From NCBI GenBank assembly GCA_016929415.1, contig JAFGIW010000013.1:1-64000 (forward strand): a DNA stretch of 64,000 nt, read 5' to 3'. How positions within the stretch are numbered: position 1 is the first letter of the stretch; each line of letters opens with the position of its first letter. Below the pieces are notes generated by a model. It searched no databases, was not told the DNA's origin, and saw nothing but the letters and a program-made list of their open reading frames with translations. Origin of the DNA: Chitinispirillaceae bacterium. GTDB taxonomy: Bacteria; Fibrobacterota; Chitinivibrionia; Chitinivibrionales; Chitinispirillaceae. The position numbers were made by a program, and so were the translations under genes. Positions 55,607 to 64,000 of this stretch are shown in pieces.

Positions 55607-57841
55607 ATGCGGCTTTTTCTCCACTCCAACGAAATTGTTTGTATGCACCGACATAACTTTACGTGGCGAATGACACTTCCTTTTTTTACTATAGTAACGT
55701 CCACCCTCTCCCTCCGCGCCGGCATTATCCCCCCTGATCGCCGCATCGACTGGTCTGACCCCGGCGTTCCCGGCGGCATCCCCCACCGTACCGTTATTTT
55801 CCGGACCATCGACGACGACGCCTACGGCAACGGCTCAACTGATGCCGCTGCGGTCATCCAGACCGCACTTGACGAATGCCCCGACGGGCAGGTCGTTTTT
55901 CTTCCATCCGGAACGTATACCATCAACGGCAGGCTTCATGTCGGCTCGAATGTAACGATGCGGGGAGATGGGCCGGGTCGCTCCATCCTTGCATTTGTCG
56001 GCAGCGGTCGAAGCGCTCTGTACATGGATGCGAATGCCGTTCCTCGCGATACCGTCTCAATCACCGGCGGCATGCAGAAAGGCTCAACGGTAATTACGGT
56101 GAACTCGACATCGGCCATGAGTGTCGGCGATCTTCTTTTTATCGATCAGCTCAACGACGGCATACTGGTTGATGCGAACGGTGTTGAGGGATTCTGCACC
56201 TACTGCGGCAGAGAGGAGGGGAAACGGACACTCGGGCAGATTGTCAGGATCACCGCGATTGATAAGGCCTCGGACAAGCTCACCACCCACCTGCCGCTTA
56301 ATTTTACCTATACCGACACGCTCCTGCCTCAGGCCGAACTCGTCTACGCGCGTAATTTCGTCGATAAAGCCGGCGTGGAGGACCTCACCGTCACCCAGCC
56401 CTCTCCTTTGTATACGTACCTTGTCGAAATGCAGGGCACGCAGAACTGCTGGCTGCGCAATGTGGAAATCGAAAAGGTCGACTGGCGCGCGGTCTGGCTG
56501 CTCCATGGAGTGAACAACGAAATACGCGATTGCTATTTTCACCACAGCGTCAACGGCTACGGCAGATCCCACGGCTACGGAGTCCTCGTGGACCTCATCT
56601 CCACCGCCAACCTCGTTGAAAACAACGTCTTCGTAACCATCGACGGCGGCGGCGCCATGACCGGCGGCGGGGCGACCGGAAATGTCATCGCCTACAATAT
56701 CATCGCAGATCCACGCTTCGACGATCCATGGTGGGCCACTGCAAGCCCCTCCACCAACCATAATCCCCACCCGATGATGAACCTCTGGGAGGGAAATCGG
56801 GGCGACAAGCTCGAAGGCGATTTCATTCACGGTTCGTCAAGCCACAACACCGTTTTCCGGTCGTACTCGCGCGGCTGGACCCGTGACTCCGCCACCGCCG
56901 CGAACGCTGCCGTGGCATTGGCCAAAAAGAACACCTACTACAACATCGTCGGGTGTATTCTCGGAACCCCGGGAAAATCAAATGTCTATGAAGTGGTTGC
57001 GGGGCAGGCCTGGAACAACGCCGACAGGGTGATCTGGCTGCTCGGCGTCACCTGCGAGGTCGAGGGACCGGAGGTGCTTCACACCCTCTATCGGCACGGA
57101 AATTTCGATTACGTCACGAACAGCGTCAAATGGGATTCAACGGTTTCCGACCATACGCTGCCCGCGTCTCTTTATCTTATGGAAAGGCCGTTTTTCTTCG
57201 AAAAAGTCCCCTGGCCCCCCATCGGTCCGGATGTCGAAGGGTATTACAACAAGATACCGGCTGAACGGTGGCTTGATCAACTGATGTCCGCCGCAGCAAA
57301 TACGGCGCCGATTGCCGCAGCCTGCGAAGTCTCCACTGCCGTCAACACTCCGGTCGCGGTAAAGCCCTCGGCAACCGACGCGGAGGATGACCAGCTGCGG
57401 TTTTTTATTGTAAACGATGGCGCGCCGTCGCATGGAACGCTCTTCTGGGATGATGAGGGGCTTGTCTACCGCCCCGCCGATGGATATACCGGTGCCGACA
57501 GTTTCGCGTTCGTCGCCGACGACGGCAGGGCCGTTTCGAACAGCGCCAAGGTGAGAATCGCCGTCGGGGGTGCCGCGGTTACCGGGAAAACGGCGGCCGC
57601 GGGCTTTGCAGCATCGATGTGCATTGTCGCTGGTCAATCAGTCATTATCAATCTCCCGGCCGGGCTGAAAAATGCAACACTTACAATTTATTCGCTCTCC
57701 GGGGAACGGGTCGCATTTTACCGCCATGCCGCCGGAAAACAGATTTCCTGGCGGCCGGGACATCGTCCCGGCGGTCTGTACATCGCAACGGTACGTTCGG
57801 GAAACGAAACGATAACCGCGCGATTTCTCCTGGCGCGGTAG
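55607..57841 (+). CDS. Secreted parallel beta-helix protein (pectate-lyase-like) with sorting domain
   Basis: This protein is up to 744 residues; the start could also be 55643 or 55670, which give cleaner signal peptides (MTLPFFTIVTSTLSLRAG). The N-terminal third has the pectate-lyase superfamily opening (IDWSDPGVPGGIPHRTVI, YGNGSTDAAAVIQTALDE, VVFLPSGTYTING). Beta-helix repeats run to about residue 560. A cadherin-like/Big domain follows (NTPVAVKPSATDAEDDQ, VYRPADGYTGADSFAFVADD). The last 75 residues are a type IX-like sorting domain (ATLTIYSLSGERV, then GGLYIATVRSG). A role in polysaccharide breakdown or binding is likely, but the catalytic residues were not placed. Confidence 0.82.
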   Translation: MRLFLHSNEIVCMHRHNFTWRMTLPFFTIVTSTLSLRAGIIPPDRRIDWSDPGVPGGIPHRTVIFRTIDDDAYGNGSTDAAAVIQTALDECPDGQVVFLPSGTYTINGRLHVGSNVTMRGDGPGRSILAFVGSGRSALYMDANAVPRDTVSITGGMQKGSTVITVNSTSAMSVGDLLFIDQLNDGILVDANGVEGFCTYCGREEGKRTLGQIVRITAIDKASDKLTTHLPLNFTYTDTLLPQAELVYARNFVDKAGVEDLTVTQPSPLYTYLVEMQGTQNCWLRNVEIEKVDWRAVWLLHGVNNEIRDCYFHHSVNGYGRSHGYGVLVDLISTANLVENNVFVTIDGGGAMTGGGATGNVIAYNIIADPRFDDPWWATASPSTNHNPHPMMNLWEGNRGDKLEGDFIHGSSSHNTVFRSYSRGWTRDSATAANAAVALAKKNTYYNIVGCILGTPGKSNVYEVVAGQAWNNADRVIWLLGVTCEVEGPEVLHTLYRHGNFDYVTNSVKWDSTVSDHTLPASLYLMERPFFFEKVPWPPIGPDVEGYYNKIPAERWLDQLMSAAANTAPIAAACEVSTAVNTPVAVKPSATDAEDDQLRFFIVNDGAPSHGTLFWDDEGLVYRPADGYTGADSFAFVADDGRAVSNSAKVRIAVGGAAVTGKTAAAGFAASMCIVAGQSVIINLPAGLKNATLTIYSLSGERVAFYRHAAGKQISWRPGHRPGGLYIATVRSGNETITARFLLAR

Positions 57842-57978
57842 CCTTATTCATTCGGACAACTTGAAGCCGCGGCCATCTCCCGTTACCCTTGTCTCCCCGC
57901 CGGCCATCCTCATCTTTAATTCCCTCACCCACAATCCCCCTTGCCCATGTACAATCGTATGACCTATCTTTTATTGCT

Positions 57979-58869
57979 ATGAATGATCGCATTTTAGGGT
58001 ATATCGTTATCGGTGTGGTGATTATCTTCCTGTTTATTCCAATCGGCTACTTAAAGTGGAAATCGTCCGAGCCGGTAGCGACCAGGACTATTGCCTTCAA
58101 AGGAGTCAAAGGTCTCACCTTCATTTCAGTTCAGGACCCGGTGCTTCTCAAGGGCGTCGAGGTGGGAACCGTGCGTGACGTATCCATTGATGGAACAACG
58201 GCTTTGGTAAAAATCAAGACCGGGAAATCAGTCGAGCTTCATGAAAATTATTCTGTTACCGTCGCTGCTAAAGGCGTAATGGGTGACCGTTTTCTTATCA
58301 TAATGCCCGGCGACGACCGCAAACCTGTTGTTCCGCCGGAAACCCTTCTGCATGGCAGAGTCAACATCGGTCCGGATGATGCATTGTCATACATGGGACA
58401 ACTTCAATCTGCAGTGCATAAATTAACGACGATTTCCGAAGAACTTAAAAATGGAACAGCGCAGCGCAAATCGCTGATCACTGAAATATGGCAATTCACT
58501 GCCGACATGGATTCCATCGTCAGGTCGATGCTGTCCCTCTTCTCGGAAATTGATGCATCTTTAAAACAGGGTATTGATTCGACGGTGATCATTCTGGACC
58601 GAACGATTACTCTTTCCCGCAAAATCCGCGATGCAACACCATCAAGCATTACAACACTCAAAAGTATGATGCTCTCAATGGATAACGTAATGACACAGGT
58701 AGACTCGCTGATAATTAAAGCTGATGCGGTTATCGAAAGGGTTGAAGATCCGAATATTATTATATGGAAAAAGCACACCGGATCGATAAGTAAAAACCTC
58801 ACCAACCTTCACCGGCTTCTCCGGGAAATTGAAAGCGATTCACTTACACTTCCGGTAAGGCTCTGGTAA
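57979..58869 (+). CDS. MlaD/MCE-domain protein
   Basis: This 296-residue protein has a signal-anchor helix at 5-26 (GYIVIGVVIIFLFIPIGYL) and an MCE domain at about 40-115 (FKGVKGLTFISVQDPVLLKGVEVGTV, then VTVAAKGVMGDRFLIIMPG). The remaining 180 residues are long helices with heptad-like Leu/Ile/Met spacing, as in MCE proteins that build tunnels for lipid transport. It is predicted to be periplasmic and inner-membrane anchored. No mlaE or mlaF ABC genes are adjacent, so its partners are elsewhere. A strong bidirectional-looking hairpin follows. Confidence 0.82.
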   Translation: MNDRILGYIVIGVVIIFLFIPIGYLKWKSSEPVATRTIAFKGVKGLTFISVQDPVLLKGVEVGTVRDVSIDGTTALVKIKTGKSVELHENYSVTVAAKGVMGDRFLIIMPGDDRKPVVPPETLLHGRVNIGPDDALSYMGQLQSAVHKLTTISEELKNGTAQRKSLITEIWQFTADMDSIVRSMLSLFSEIDASLKQGIDSTVIILDRTITLSRKIRDATPSSITTLKSMMLSMDNVMTQVDSLIIKADAVIERVEDPNIIIWKKHTGSISKNLTNLHRLLREIESDSLTLPVRLW

Positions 58870-58901
58870 AAAAACACCCCGCTCTCTTGAGCGGGGTGTT
58901 T
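58870..58901 (-). terminator. Terminator hairpin shared by converging genes
   Basis: AACACCCCGCTC (58873-58884) and GAGCGGGGTGTT (58889-58900) pair perfectly around TCTT. On the minus strand a run of T's follows, so it mainly terminates the gene at 58963-59652. The plus strand has only a short T stretch. Confidence 0.85.
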
Positions 58902-58962
58902 AAAAGACAGCCTTTTTATTAATAACCGCAGGTATCTGCGGTGTGTCTCACTGGCACCGACT

Positions 58963-59652
58963 CTATGCCACGACTTCATCGGTGGTTTCGGAAACGGTTA
59001 TTCCATGATCTTGCGCCCATTTATTTAATTTTTCCATCGTCAGGGTATAAGTAGTATCGATCAGTCCCGAAATTTCATCAGGAAGTTCACCGAGAAGCTC
59101 GCGTGCCTGTTTGAATCCCTCTTCGATTGCAGATTTGATAGTGCTTGAAAATTCTTCTCCGCTTCCTTCCGCTATTTCGTAAAACGAAACGGCAAAATCG
59201 ACGATCCGCTGCGAAGTGTTTTCGGCATTCCAGTATTCGGGTATTTCAAGAGTACCGGATTTCTTCACATCCTCTGCTTTTTCATCTTCCGGAACATCGA
59301 CTCCGACACTTTTCAGGAAACTGTTCAGAAGCTCCTTTTTCATCTGCTCATAACTATCTTCTATATAGTGGATTACCTTCTTCATGTCGTCCTTATCACC
59401 TTCGGCGGCAACTTCAAGGATCGATTTGCTGTATTCAACGCTTTCCATACTGAAGCTGACGGTATCACCATCTTTGGAGGTATAATCAAACGATATTGAC
59501 TTTGATGAATAATATTCCGACATCAGACGAGCATCGACCGCATATAATTTTTGCGGTAATCGTGCGCCGGTGTCGCGTTTCTGCAGTTGATTTTGATGGA
59601 TATTTTCCGTTAAAGGGGATACCCATGATGAACCGACAGCATTAAGTCCCAT
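58963..59652 (-). CDS. Conserved hypothetical protein, DUF5610-like
   Basis: This 229-residue acidic soluble protein begins MGLNAVGSSWVSPLTEN without a signal peptide. A beta-rich stretch at 50-70 (SISFDYTSKDGDTVSFSM) precedes long helices. The word EYWNAENTSQRIVDFAVSFY around residue 135 is what I associate with DUF5610; this is moderate, not firm. Good GGAGG precedes ATG 59652. It is the gene immediately upstream of the dnaA region and points away from it. The function is unknown; terminators bound it. Confidence 0.6.
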   Translation of the reverse strand: MGLNAVGSSWVSPLTENIHQNQLQKRDTGARLPQKLYAVDARLMSEYYSSKSISFDYTSKDGDTVSFSMESVEYSKSILEVAAEGDKDDMKKVIHYIEDSYEQMKKELLNSFLKSVGVDVPEDEKAEDVKKSGTLEIPEYWNAENTSQRIVDFAVSFYEIAEGSGEEFSSTIKSAIEEGFKQARELLGELPDEISGLIDTTYTLTMEKLNKWAQDHGITVSETTDEVVA

Positions 59653-60158
59653 ATTTCCTCCTTGAACGCCTTCTCCCTGATGCTTCCCTACTCTTCATCG
59701 GAATATTTTTAAAAAATCTTTATCTAATTTGATAAAAAAAATTCCTCTTTCATTGAAATGTCGACGACCCATCGAAACGGCACTTTTTTATACTGGTGAT
59801 GGGTTCATTAATTTCACTCGTTTCGCCATATTTCCCCCGGTTTCTCATTTGTCCTATTTTTTTTTATTTTTTTTCACTTTTCCCTTTGACATTTTTACCA
59901 AGAATAGTATATTGAAATCACACTGAGTATCGTAGTTCTTTGATGTTGATAACTCCATGTTGATAAGTAGTGGAAAGTGTGTGAACAACAAGTGGATTAA
60001 GCATGAATTCAGTTTAATCGTAAAAGTATACTTGCCTGTTACTCATTACATAGCAATATTTTACATTGTTTTTCACTCATCAACCTGTCAGTACGATTAT
60101 TAACAAGTCATTATCAGTATCATCATGCAATCTGTCAACAAAAGCCGGTGTTGATAAC
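59653..60158 (+). promoter_or_regulatory. dnaA upstream region, oriC-like, with DnaA-box-like sites
   Basis: The stretch is AT-rich with a pyrimidine tract at 59833-59890, a plausible unwinding element. TGTTGATAA (reverse of TTATCAACA, a DnaA-box variant) occurs at 59944-59952, 59958-59966 and 60149-60157. TTATTAACA (60097-60105) and TTATCAGTA (60111-60119) are looser matches on the opposite strand. The cluster next to dnaA suggests an origin and/or autoregulation. Skew analysis would settle it. Confidence 0.6.
59886..59913 (+). promoter_or_regulatory. Sigma70-like dnaA promoter
   Basis: TTGACA (59886-59891), a 16-bp spacer, then TATATT (59908-59913). The predicted start near 59920 gives a leader of about 240 nt that contains the DnaA-box-like sites. 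Confidence 0.6.
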
Positions 60159-61541
60159 ATGTTAGCTAATAATTTGTCTCAAAGTCTCGCCACCATCTCA
60201 CCATGGCAATCGTGCCTTCAGAAAATCCTTGAAAAAGTGGGTCCTCACAGCTACGAAACCTGGTTTCGTACAACCGACCTTTTACTGGATAACGACGGCA
60301 GAGCTCAGATCCAGGTTCCGAACCAGTTTTTTGCAGATTTTATTGAAGAACATTTCACTACATTGATACACGAAACGCTCTGCAGTGCCGGGATATCTTT
60401 TAAAACGCTGAAATTTGTCCCTGTACAGAAAGATTGGAAAATAGTTCAACCGATCACCGAAGAGATCACCGAAGCACGTGCAAAGGCTATTTCGCCAGCA
60501 GCCGAAAAACGAGGACAATTTCATCCAAATTACACCTATACTACTTTCGTCGTTGGTGAGAGTAACCGCATGGCGCATGCGGCGTCTCTGGCGGTAGCGG
60601 AGGCTCCGGGAAAAACTTCATTTAATCCACTTGTGATTTACGGCGGGACCGGTCTGGGAAAAACACATATTTTGCAGGCAATCGGTCAATTCGCCCAAAC
60701 CGAGGGCACTGCAGACCATGTTATCTATCTCACGAGCGAAGAGTTTACCAATCAATATATCAATTATGTCGTGCATAAAAAAGATTCAACCTCATTCTAT
60801 AAAAAATTCCGTACCGTAGATCTGCTGCTCATTGATGACATCCAGTTTTTCAGTGGCAAAGTGGGTACACAAAAGGAATTTTTCCGCATTTTCAACCGTC
60901 TTCTTCTGGAAAACAAACAGATCGTTCTTTCATCCGACCGCCAACCGGAAAAAATTCCCGATATGATGGAACATATCATCAACCGGTTCATGGGTGGCTT
61001 GATAACAGATATTCAACCTCCCAACCTTGAAACACGCATGGCAATCCTGCGGAAAAAGGCTGAAATTGACGGTCTTGCGCTGCCTGATGAGGTCGTACAG
61101 TTTATTGCGAATAACATTACTTCCAATGTCCGGGAACTTGAGGGCTCACTGATAAAACTTATCGCCTCATCCTCCTTTACCGGCAGAGATATAACGCTCG
61201 AAGTAGCACAGGAGCTTTGTGGAGATGTGATCTCACGCAAGGAGGAGCGCATTTCACTTAAATATCTTCAGCAGATAACCGCTGATGCTTTTAATCTCAG
61301 CCCCAACCAGCTCTCCGCGCATACCCGCCGCCGTGACGTGACGCTGCCCCGTTCGGTGGCGATGTACCTGTGCAAAAAATGGACCAAACAATCGTTGCGT
61401 TCGATCGGTCTTGAATTCGGAGGCCGCGACTACTCGACCGTGCTGCATTCATTCAGAAAAATCGAAACGGAAATGACCGAAAATAAGGAACTGCGGCGCA
61501 AGGTGGAATCACTCGAAAAGCTCATCGCTTCAATAGCCTGA
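60159..61541 (+). CDS. dnaA: Chromosomal replication initiator DnaA
   Basis: This 460-residue AAA+ initiator opens origins. ATG 60159 is preferred over the open frame to 60066, since domain I (SPWQSCLQKILEKVGPHSYETW) then begins at about residue 14. Domain III has Walker A GGTGLGKT (162-169), Walker B LLIDDIQFF and FSGKVGTQKEFF. Domain IV has the DnaA signature (LSAHTRRRDVTLPRSVAMYL, then GRDYSTVLHSFRKI). Unusually, dnaN does not follow; instead a STAS gene points back toward dnaA from 61898. Confidence 0.97.
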   Translation: MLANNLSQSLATISPWQSCLQKILEKVGPHSYETWFRTTDLLLDNDGRAQIQVPNQFFADFIEEHFTTLIHETLCSAGISFKTLKFVPVQKDWKIVQPITEEITEARAKAISPAAEKRGQFHPNYTYTTFVVGESNRMAHAASLAVAEAPGKTSFNPLVIYGGTGLGKTHILQAIGQFAQTEGTADHVIYLTSEEFTNQYINYVVHKKDSTSFYKKFRTVDLLLIDDIQFFSGKVGTQKEFFRIFNRLLLENKQIVLSSDRQPEKIPDMMEHIINRFMGGLITDIQPPNLETRMAILRKKAEIDGLALPDEVVQFIANNITSNVRELEGSLIKLIASSSFTGRDITLEVAQELCGDVISRKEERISLKYLQQITADAFNLSPNQLSAHTRRRDVTLPRSVAMYLCKKWTKQSLRSIGLEFGGRDYSTVLHSFRKIETEMTENKELRRKVESLEKLIASIA

Positions 61542-61553
61542 AGCGGGCATTAT

Positions 61554-61898
61554 TTACCGTTTTATCAGAAATGAGGCCACTGCTTCCTCAACGCTGTCAA
61601 AAAGCTCAATTTTTTTTACCAGATTGGTAATCTCCAGAAGATTGCGGATCAACCTGTTGACATTAGCTATTTTAAGATCGCCTTTTGATTGTACAAGACG
61701 GTTTTTCACATCCACGATCACCGCGAGGCACAAACTGCTCACATAATTGGACTGTGCCATATTCAATACGATCTGGACTTTTCCATTCTCGATGAGGTCA
61801 TTAAAACGCTCCTTCAGAACATCCACGCTTTCCTGAAGAATATTTCCCTCTATCGCCAGCTCGGCGACGCCGTTGTGCTCATGTACCGTGAAATTCAT
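61554..61898 (-). CDS. STAS-domain anti-anti-sigma factor-like protein
   Basis: This 114-residue single-domain STAS protein of the SpoIIAA/RsbV type has the beta-alpha core and conserved Ser in YVSSLCLAVIVD (around residue 55), the usual phosphorylation site. In that family the phosphorylation state governs partner binding. No RsbW-type kinase is near, but a PP2C phosphatase is encoded at 52346. It overlaps the diguanylate cyclase gene by four bases (ATGA), so both are co-translated. It is convergent with dnaA, 12 bp from its stop. Confidence 0.88.
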   Translation of the reverse strand: MNFTVHEHNGVAELAIEGNILQESVDVLKERFNDLIENGKVQIVLNMAQSNYVSSLCLAVIVDVKNRLVQSKGDLKIANVNRLIRNLLEITNLVKKIELFDSVEEAVASFLIKR

Positions 61899-63001
61899 GA
61901 TCCACCCCTTCTCTTCCTGCGTAACGCAGACGTATTTTTCGTTTGAACGGTCGGTACCGCGGTAACGGTTTCATCCGCCACCAGCTTTCTCCATACACGG
62001 ATACTATTTCTGCCGTCGTTTTTTGCCTGATACATCGCCCGGTCGGCATATTCAATGAGTTCCTGTTTTGTTGTAACTTCATGAGTGTACTCAGCGATGC
62101 CGATACTCACCGTTGCCCTGATCCTTTTTGTCGGATGCGTAAAAGCATGGCTTTCGATCGCCGAATGCAGTCTCGTTGCATAGCGCAAGGCATTGCGTTC
62201 ATCCACGTTCGAAATGACCATGAACTCCTCACCGCCGTACCTTCCGCAGATATCGACCTCACGGGAATGCGTTTTAATGATCGACGCGATTTCCCTGATG
62301 ATATAATCCCCGTATTGGTGTCCGCAGGTGTCATTGATCGCTTTAAAATGGTCAATATCGAATAAAAGACAGGTAAGCGCACCGCCGTAACGGCGTATCC
62401 GCTTGAATTCAAAATCGAATCGTTCCTGGAGATGCCGGTGGTTGAATAACCCGGTGAGACCGTCGGTAATGGAAAGTTCGAGCAGTTCCCGGTTTTTCCG
62501 GTCAAGCTCCTCCATAAGCACCTTTTCCGAAGCCAGTGCAAAACGCATCTCATCGAGTTGTGCCGCAAGCTGCAACTCGTGCCGTTTGTTTTCATCAATG
62601 TCGGCAAGTGTGCCGACGATCCTCTCAGGAGCCCCTTTACGGTTCCGGATCGCAGCCCCCCGCGCCAGGACCCACCGGTAGCCCCCGTCGGCATGCAGCA
62701 GACGATGTTCACTGCGGAAGCATTCCTCCTTCGCATCGCAATGGGCTTTCAAACGTTCCTTTACAATAGACACGTCATCGTCATGAATACGCGAAAACCA
62801 TTCTTCCGGATCGTGGCCGAGCGCAGCGGCATCATATCCGACCAGTGCGTTCCATTGCGCGTTGAGATGCATCCTCCCCCTTGCCAGGCTCCAGTCCCAC
62901 AAACCTTCATGCAGGAGCTTCATGACCAACGCCGCAAGATTGCCGTCCGAAGCATGTTCACGAAGGGGGACTGTTTTTCTCTTTTTCAAGGATAGGGTCA
63001 T
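61895..63001 (-). CDS. PAS-GGDEF diguanylate cyclase
   Basis: ATG 63001 is chosen; a TTG at 63028 would add nine residues. PAS with PAC motifs occupies about 25-140 (LHEGLWDWSLARGRMHL, then HRLLHADGGYRWVL). A coiled coil follows, then GGDEF: DGLTGLFNHRHL, LLFDIDHFKAINDTCGH, the active-site GGEEF, and YADRAMYQAKNDGRN. RxxD (REVD) lies five residues before GGEEF, so the product-inhibition site is present and the enzyme is predicted active. It makes c-di-GMP in response to a cytoplasmic PAS signal and is coupled to the STAS gene. Confidence 0.92.
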   Translation of the reverse strand: MTLSLKKRKTVPLREHASDGNLAALVMKLLHEGLWDWSLARGRMHLNAQWNALVGYDAAALGHDPEEWFSRIHDDDVSIVKERLKAHCDAKEECFRSEHRLLHADGGYRWVLARGAAIRNRKGAPERIVGTLADIDENKRHELQLAAQLDEMRFALASEKVLMEELDRKNRELLELSITDGLTGLFNHRHLQERFDFEFKRIRRYGGALTCLLFDIDHFKAINDTCGHQYGDYIIREIASIIKTHSREVDICGRYGGEEFMVISNVDERNALRYATRLHSAIESHAFTHPTKRIRATVSIGIAEYTHEVTTKQELIEYADRAMYQAKNDGRNSIRVWRKLVADETVTAVPTVQTKNTSALRRKRRGGS

Positions 63002-63245
63002 CGTCGGTAACGGCCTTTTCAAAAACAAGACAGTGCTACAGCAATTTTACATTCAATTGAAATGCGGGTCAACGGACAGGATGTATTTTACCATGCGATG
63101 ATACATTGCCTGGTGAAACTCCCGGAGCCTGTATCATTTCTTCAAGAATCAAAAATGAGGAGAAAAATCATCCGACTCGGCAACATCGATACGAATCGTT
63201 CTTAATAAATTCGATAAGCCTGTTTGTTTTCAAGGAGCTTTCCCG

Positions 63246-63806
63246 ATGAAGCGAAAAATCAAAACGGCCTCCATCACCGTTACCACCCTCACCTTGTTCC
63301 TGTTTCTTGCAGCCTCATGCGTCAAACCGAAAGAACTGACCGAGAAAAAGGATCCCATACGGCAGGAACCGGCCCCTTCCCCCCAGCCGCAACCCAAGGC
63401 GCCGGCTCCCCTAACTTCCGCACCTGTCAAGGGTTCGATCGAATCGATCGGCAATCTCGATGAATTGATCACGATCGTTGAAGGTACCCCGGGAAAGCTT
63501 CTGGTATTCTACCTCTATGCCGACTGGTGCACGCCGTGCAAGATGCTCGCGCCCACCTTCACCGCGCTTGCCGGCGCCCACTCGAAAAATGCCCGCTTCT
63601 TCCGCATCGACGTTCAGCGCAATCCCGACATCGCGTCGGCATTCCGGGTGAACAACATTCCCCTGGTGGTATTCATGAAAGATAAGGAGATGGTCCACGC
63701 GCTCACGGGGCTTAACCCGCGCAAAAACTACGAACGCGTGATCACCGTCTGTGGGCCGTCCGTCCCGGCGGCGGAGTGCAGAACGAAGCTCTCGGGGACG
63801 CTCTGA
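63246..63806 (+). CDS. Thioredoxin-fold lipoprotein
   Basis: This 186-residue protein has a lipoprotein signal with LAASC (Cys25), a Pro/Gln-rich linker (residues 40-60), then a thioredoxin domain. The catalytic motif is WCTPC at 94-98 and the cis-Pro loop is NNIPLVVF. It is probably anchored in the periplasmic face of a membrane, acting as a disulfide reductant or isomerase. AAGGAG precedes ATG 63246. It sits apart from other redox genes. Confidence 0.88.
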   Translation: MKRKIKTASITVTTLTLFLFLAASCVKPKELTEKKDPIRQEPAPSPQPQPKAPAPLTSAPVKGSIESIGNLDELITIVEGTPGKLLVFYLYADWCTPCKMLAPTFTALAGAHSKNARFFRIDVQRNPDIASAFRVNNIPLVVFMKDKEMVHALTGLNPRKNYERVITVCGPSVPAAECRTKLSGTL

Positions 63807-63969
63807 CCGCGCGTCGACGGTTCGGCATCTATTGACAAAATAGCGCCAAGCCATTGTCAAAGAACAGTCCGGTACGCCGCGCCCCCCCTTGTCTGCACCG
63901 CCAGTCGCGAATTATTTTCTGCAGCAAACGATTGCAAAACATATTCCACCGCTTTCGGAAAGGACCTCT

Positions 63970-64000
63970 ATGAACAGGATCATTGCATCGCTCCTTGCCA
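63970..64000 (+). CDS. Start of a signal-peptide-bearing gene, cut by the window
   Basis: ATG 63970 has GAAAGGA upstream and reads MNRIIASLLA before the window ends, the beginning of an export signal. Nothing more can be said. Confidence 0.6.
   Translation, partial: MNRIIASLLA

Overview
The window looks like a chromosomal segment of a Fibrobacterota-lineage bacterium (FCB group, plausibly Chitinispirillia/Chitinivibrionia). The evidence is a TIGR02147-type protein, a family I know mainly from Fibrobacter relatives, together with several secreted proteins ending in type IX-like C-terminal sorting domains and an FCB-style UbiA prenyltransferase. This assignment rests on family recognition by eye. 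I found no tRNA, rRNA or CRISPR array.

Layout. (1) 1-5150 is an accessory graveyard. It holds AT-rich small genes, a decayed four-helix-bundle (23S rRNA intervening-sequence type) gene, the 3' end of a group II intron, and an isochorismatase-family gene broken by two different miniature inverted-repeat elements whose target duplications are intact. (2) 5.2-13.4 kb carries a HAD phosphatase, a predicted aminopeptidase lipoprotein, a TPR protein, a secreted protein, a RarA/MgsA ATPase fused to a methyltransferase-like tail, and a hybrid histidine kinase. (3) 13.5-18.8 kb is a minus-strand module: a VIT/vWA surface protein, an intercistronic hairpin, a TIGR02147 protein and an overlapping lipoprotein. 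It is driven by a sigma70-like promoter whose -35 box lies inside a perfect 14-bp palindrome. (4) 19.3-30.2 kb holds oppDF, a CsgG/PEGA/barrel protein, a hybrid kinase with an NtrC regulator, rdgB, leuS, a PfkB-family kinase and a coupled 42-residue membrane peptide. (5) 30.3-37.9 kb has an ECF sigma/anti-sigma pair behind a giant TPR protein, an amidase, an SDR, a low-molecular-weight phosphatase and a four-cysteine protein. (6) 37.9-49.2 kb has a 1766-residue adhesin-like protein, rluD, a UbiA enzyme, cmk-rpsA and purC. (7) 49.3-58.9 kb has the ATGA-overlapping chain glyQS-ddl-tsaB-phosphatase, nth, a secreted beta-helix protein and an MCE protein. (8) 58.9-64 kb is the dnaA/oriC-like locus, followed by a STAS/diguanylate cyclase pair and a thioredoxin-like lipoprotein.

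How the genes fit together. Most of the core is housekeeping (translation, nucleotide, peptidoglycan and DNA repair genes) interleaved with envelope proteins and signalling. Three control layers sit beside the envelope genes: the ECF sigma/anti-sigma pair, two kinase systems, and the TIGR02147/lipoprotein/vWA module. The best candidates for undescribed biology are that module and the small membrane peptide fused translationally to a UUG-initiated sugar kinase. The best-resolved evolutionary story is the gene at 3434-4554, whose ancestral reading frame can be rebuilt exactly by removing both insertions and one copy of each target duplication.
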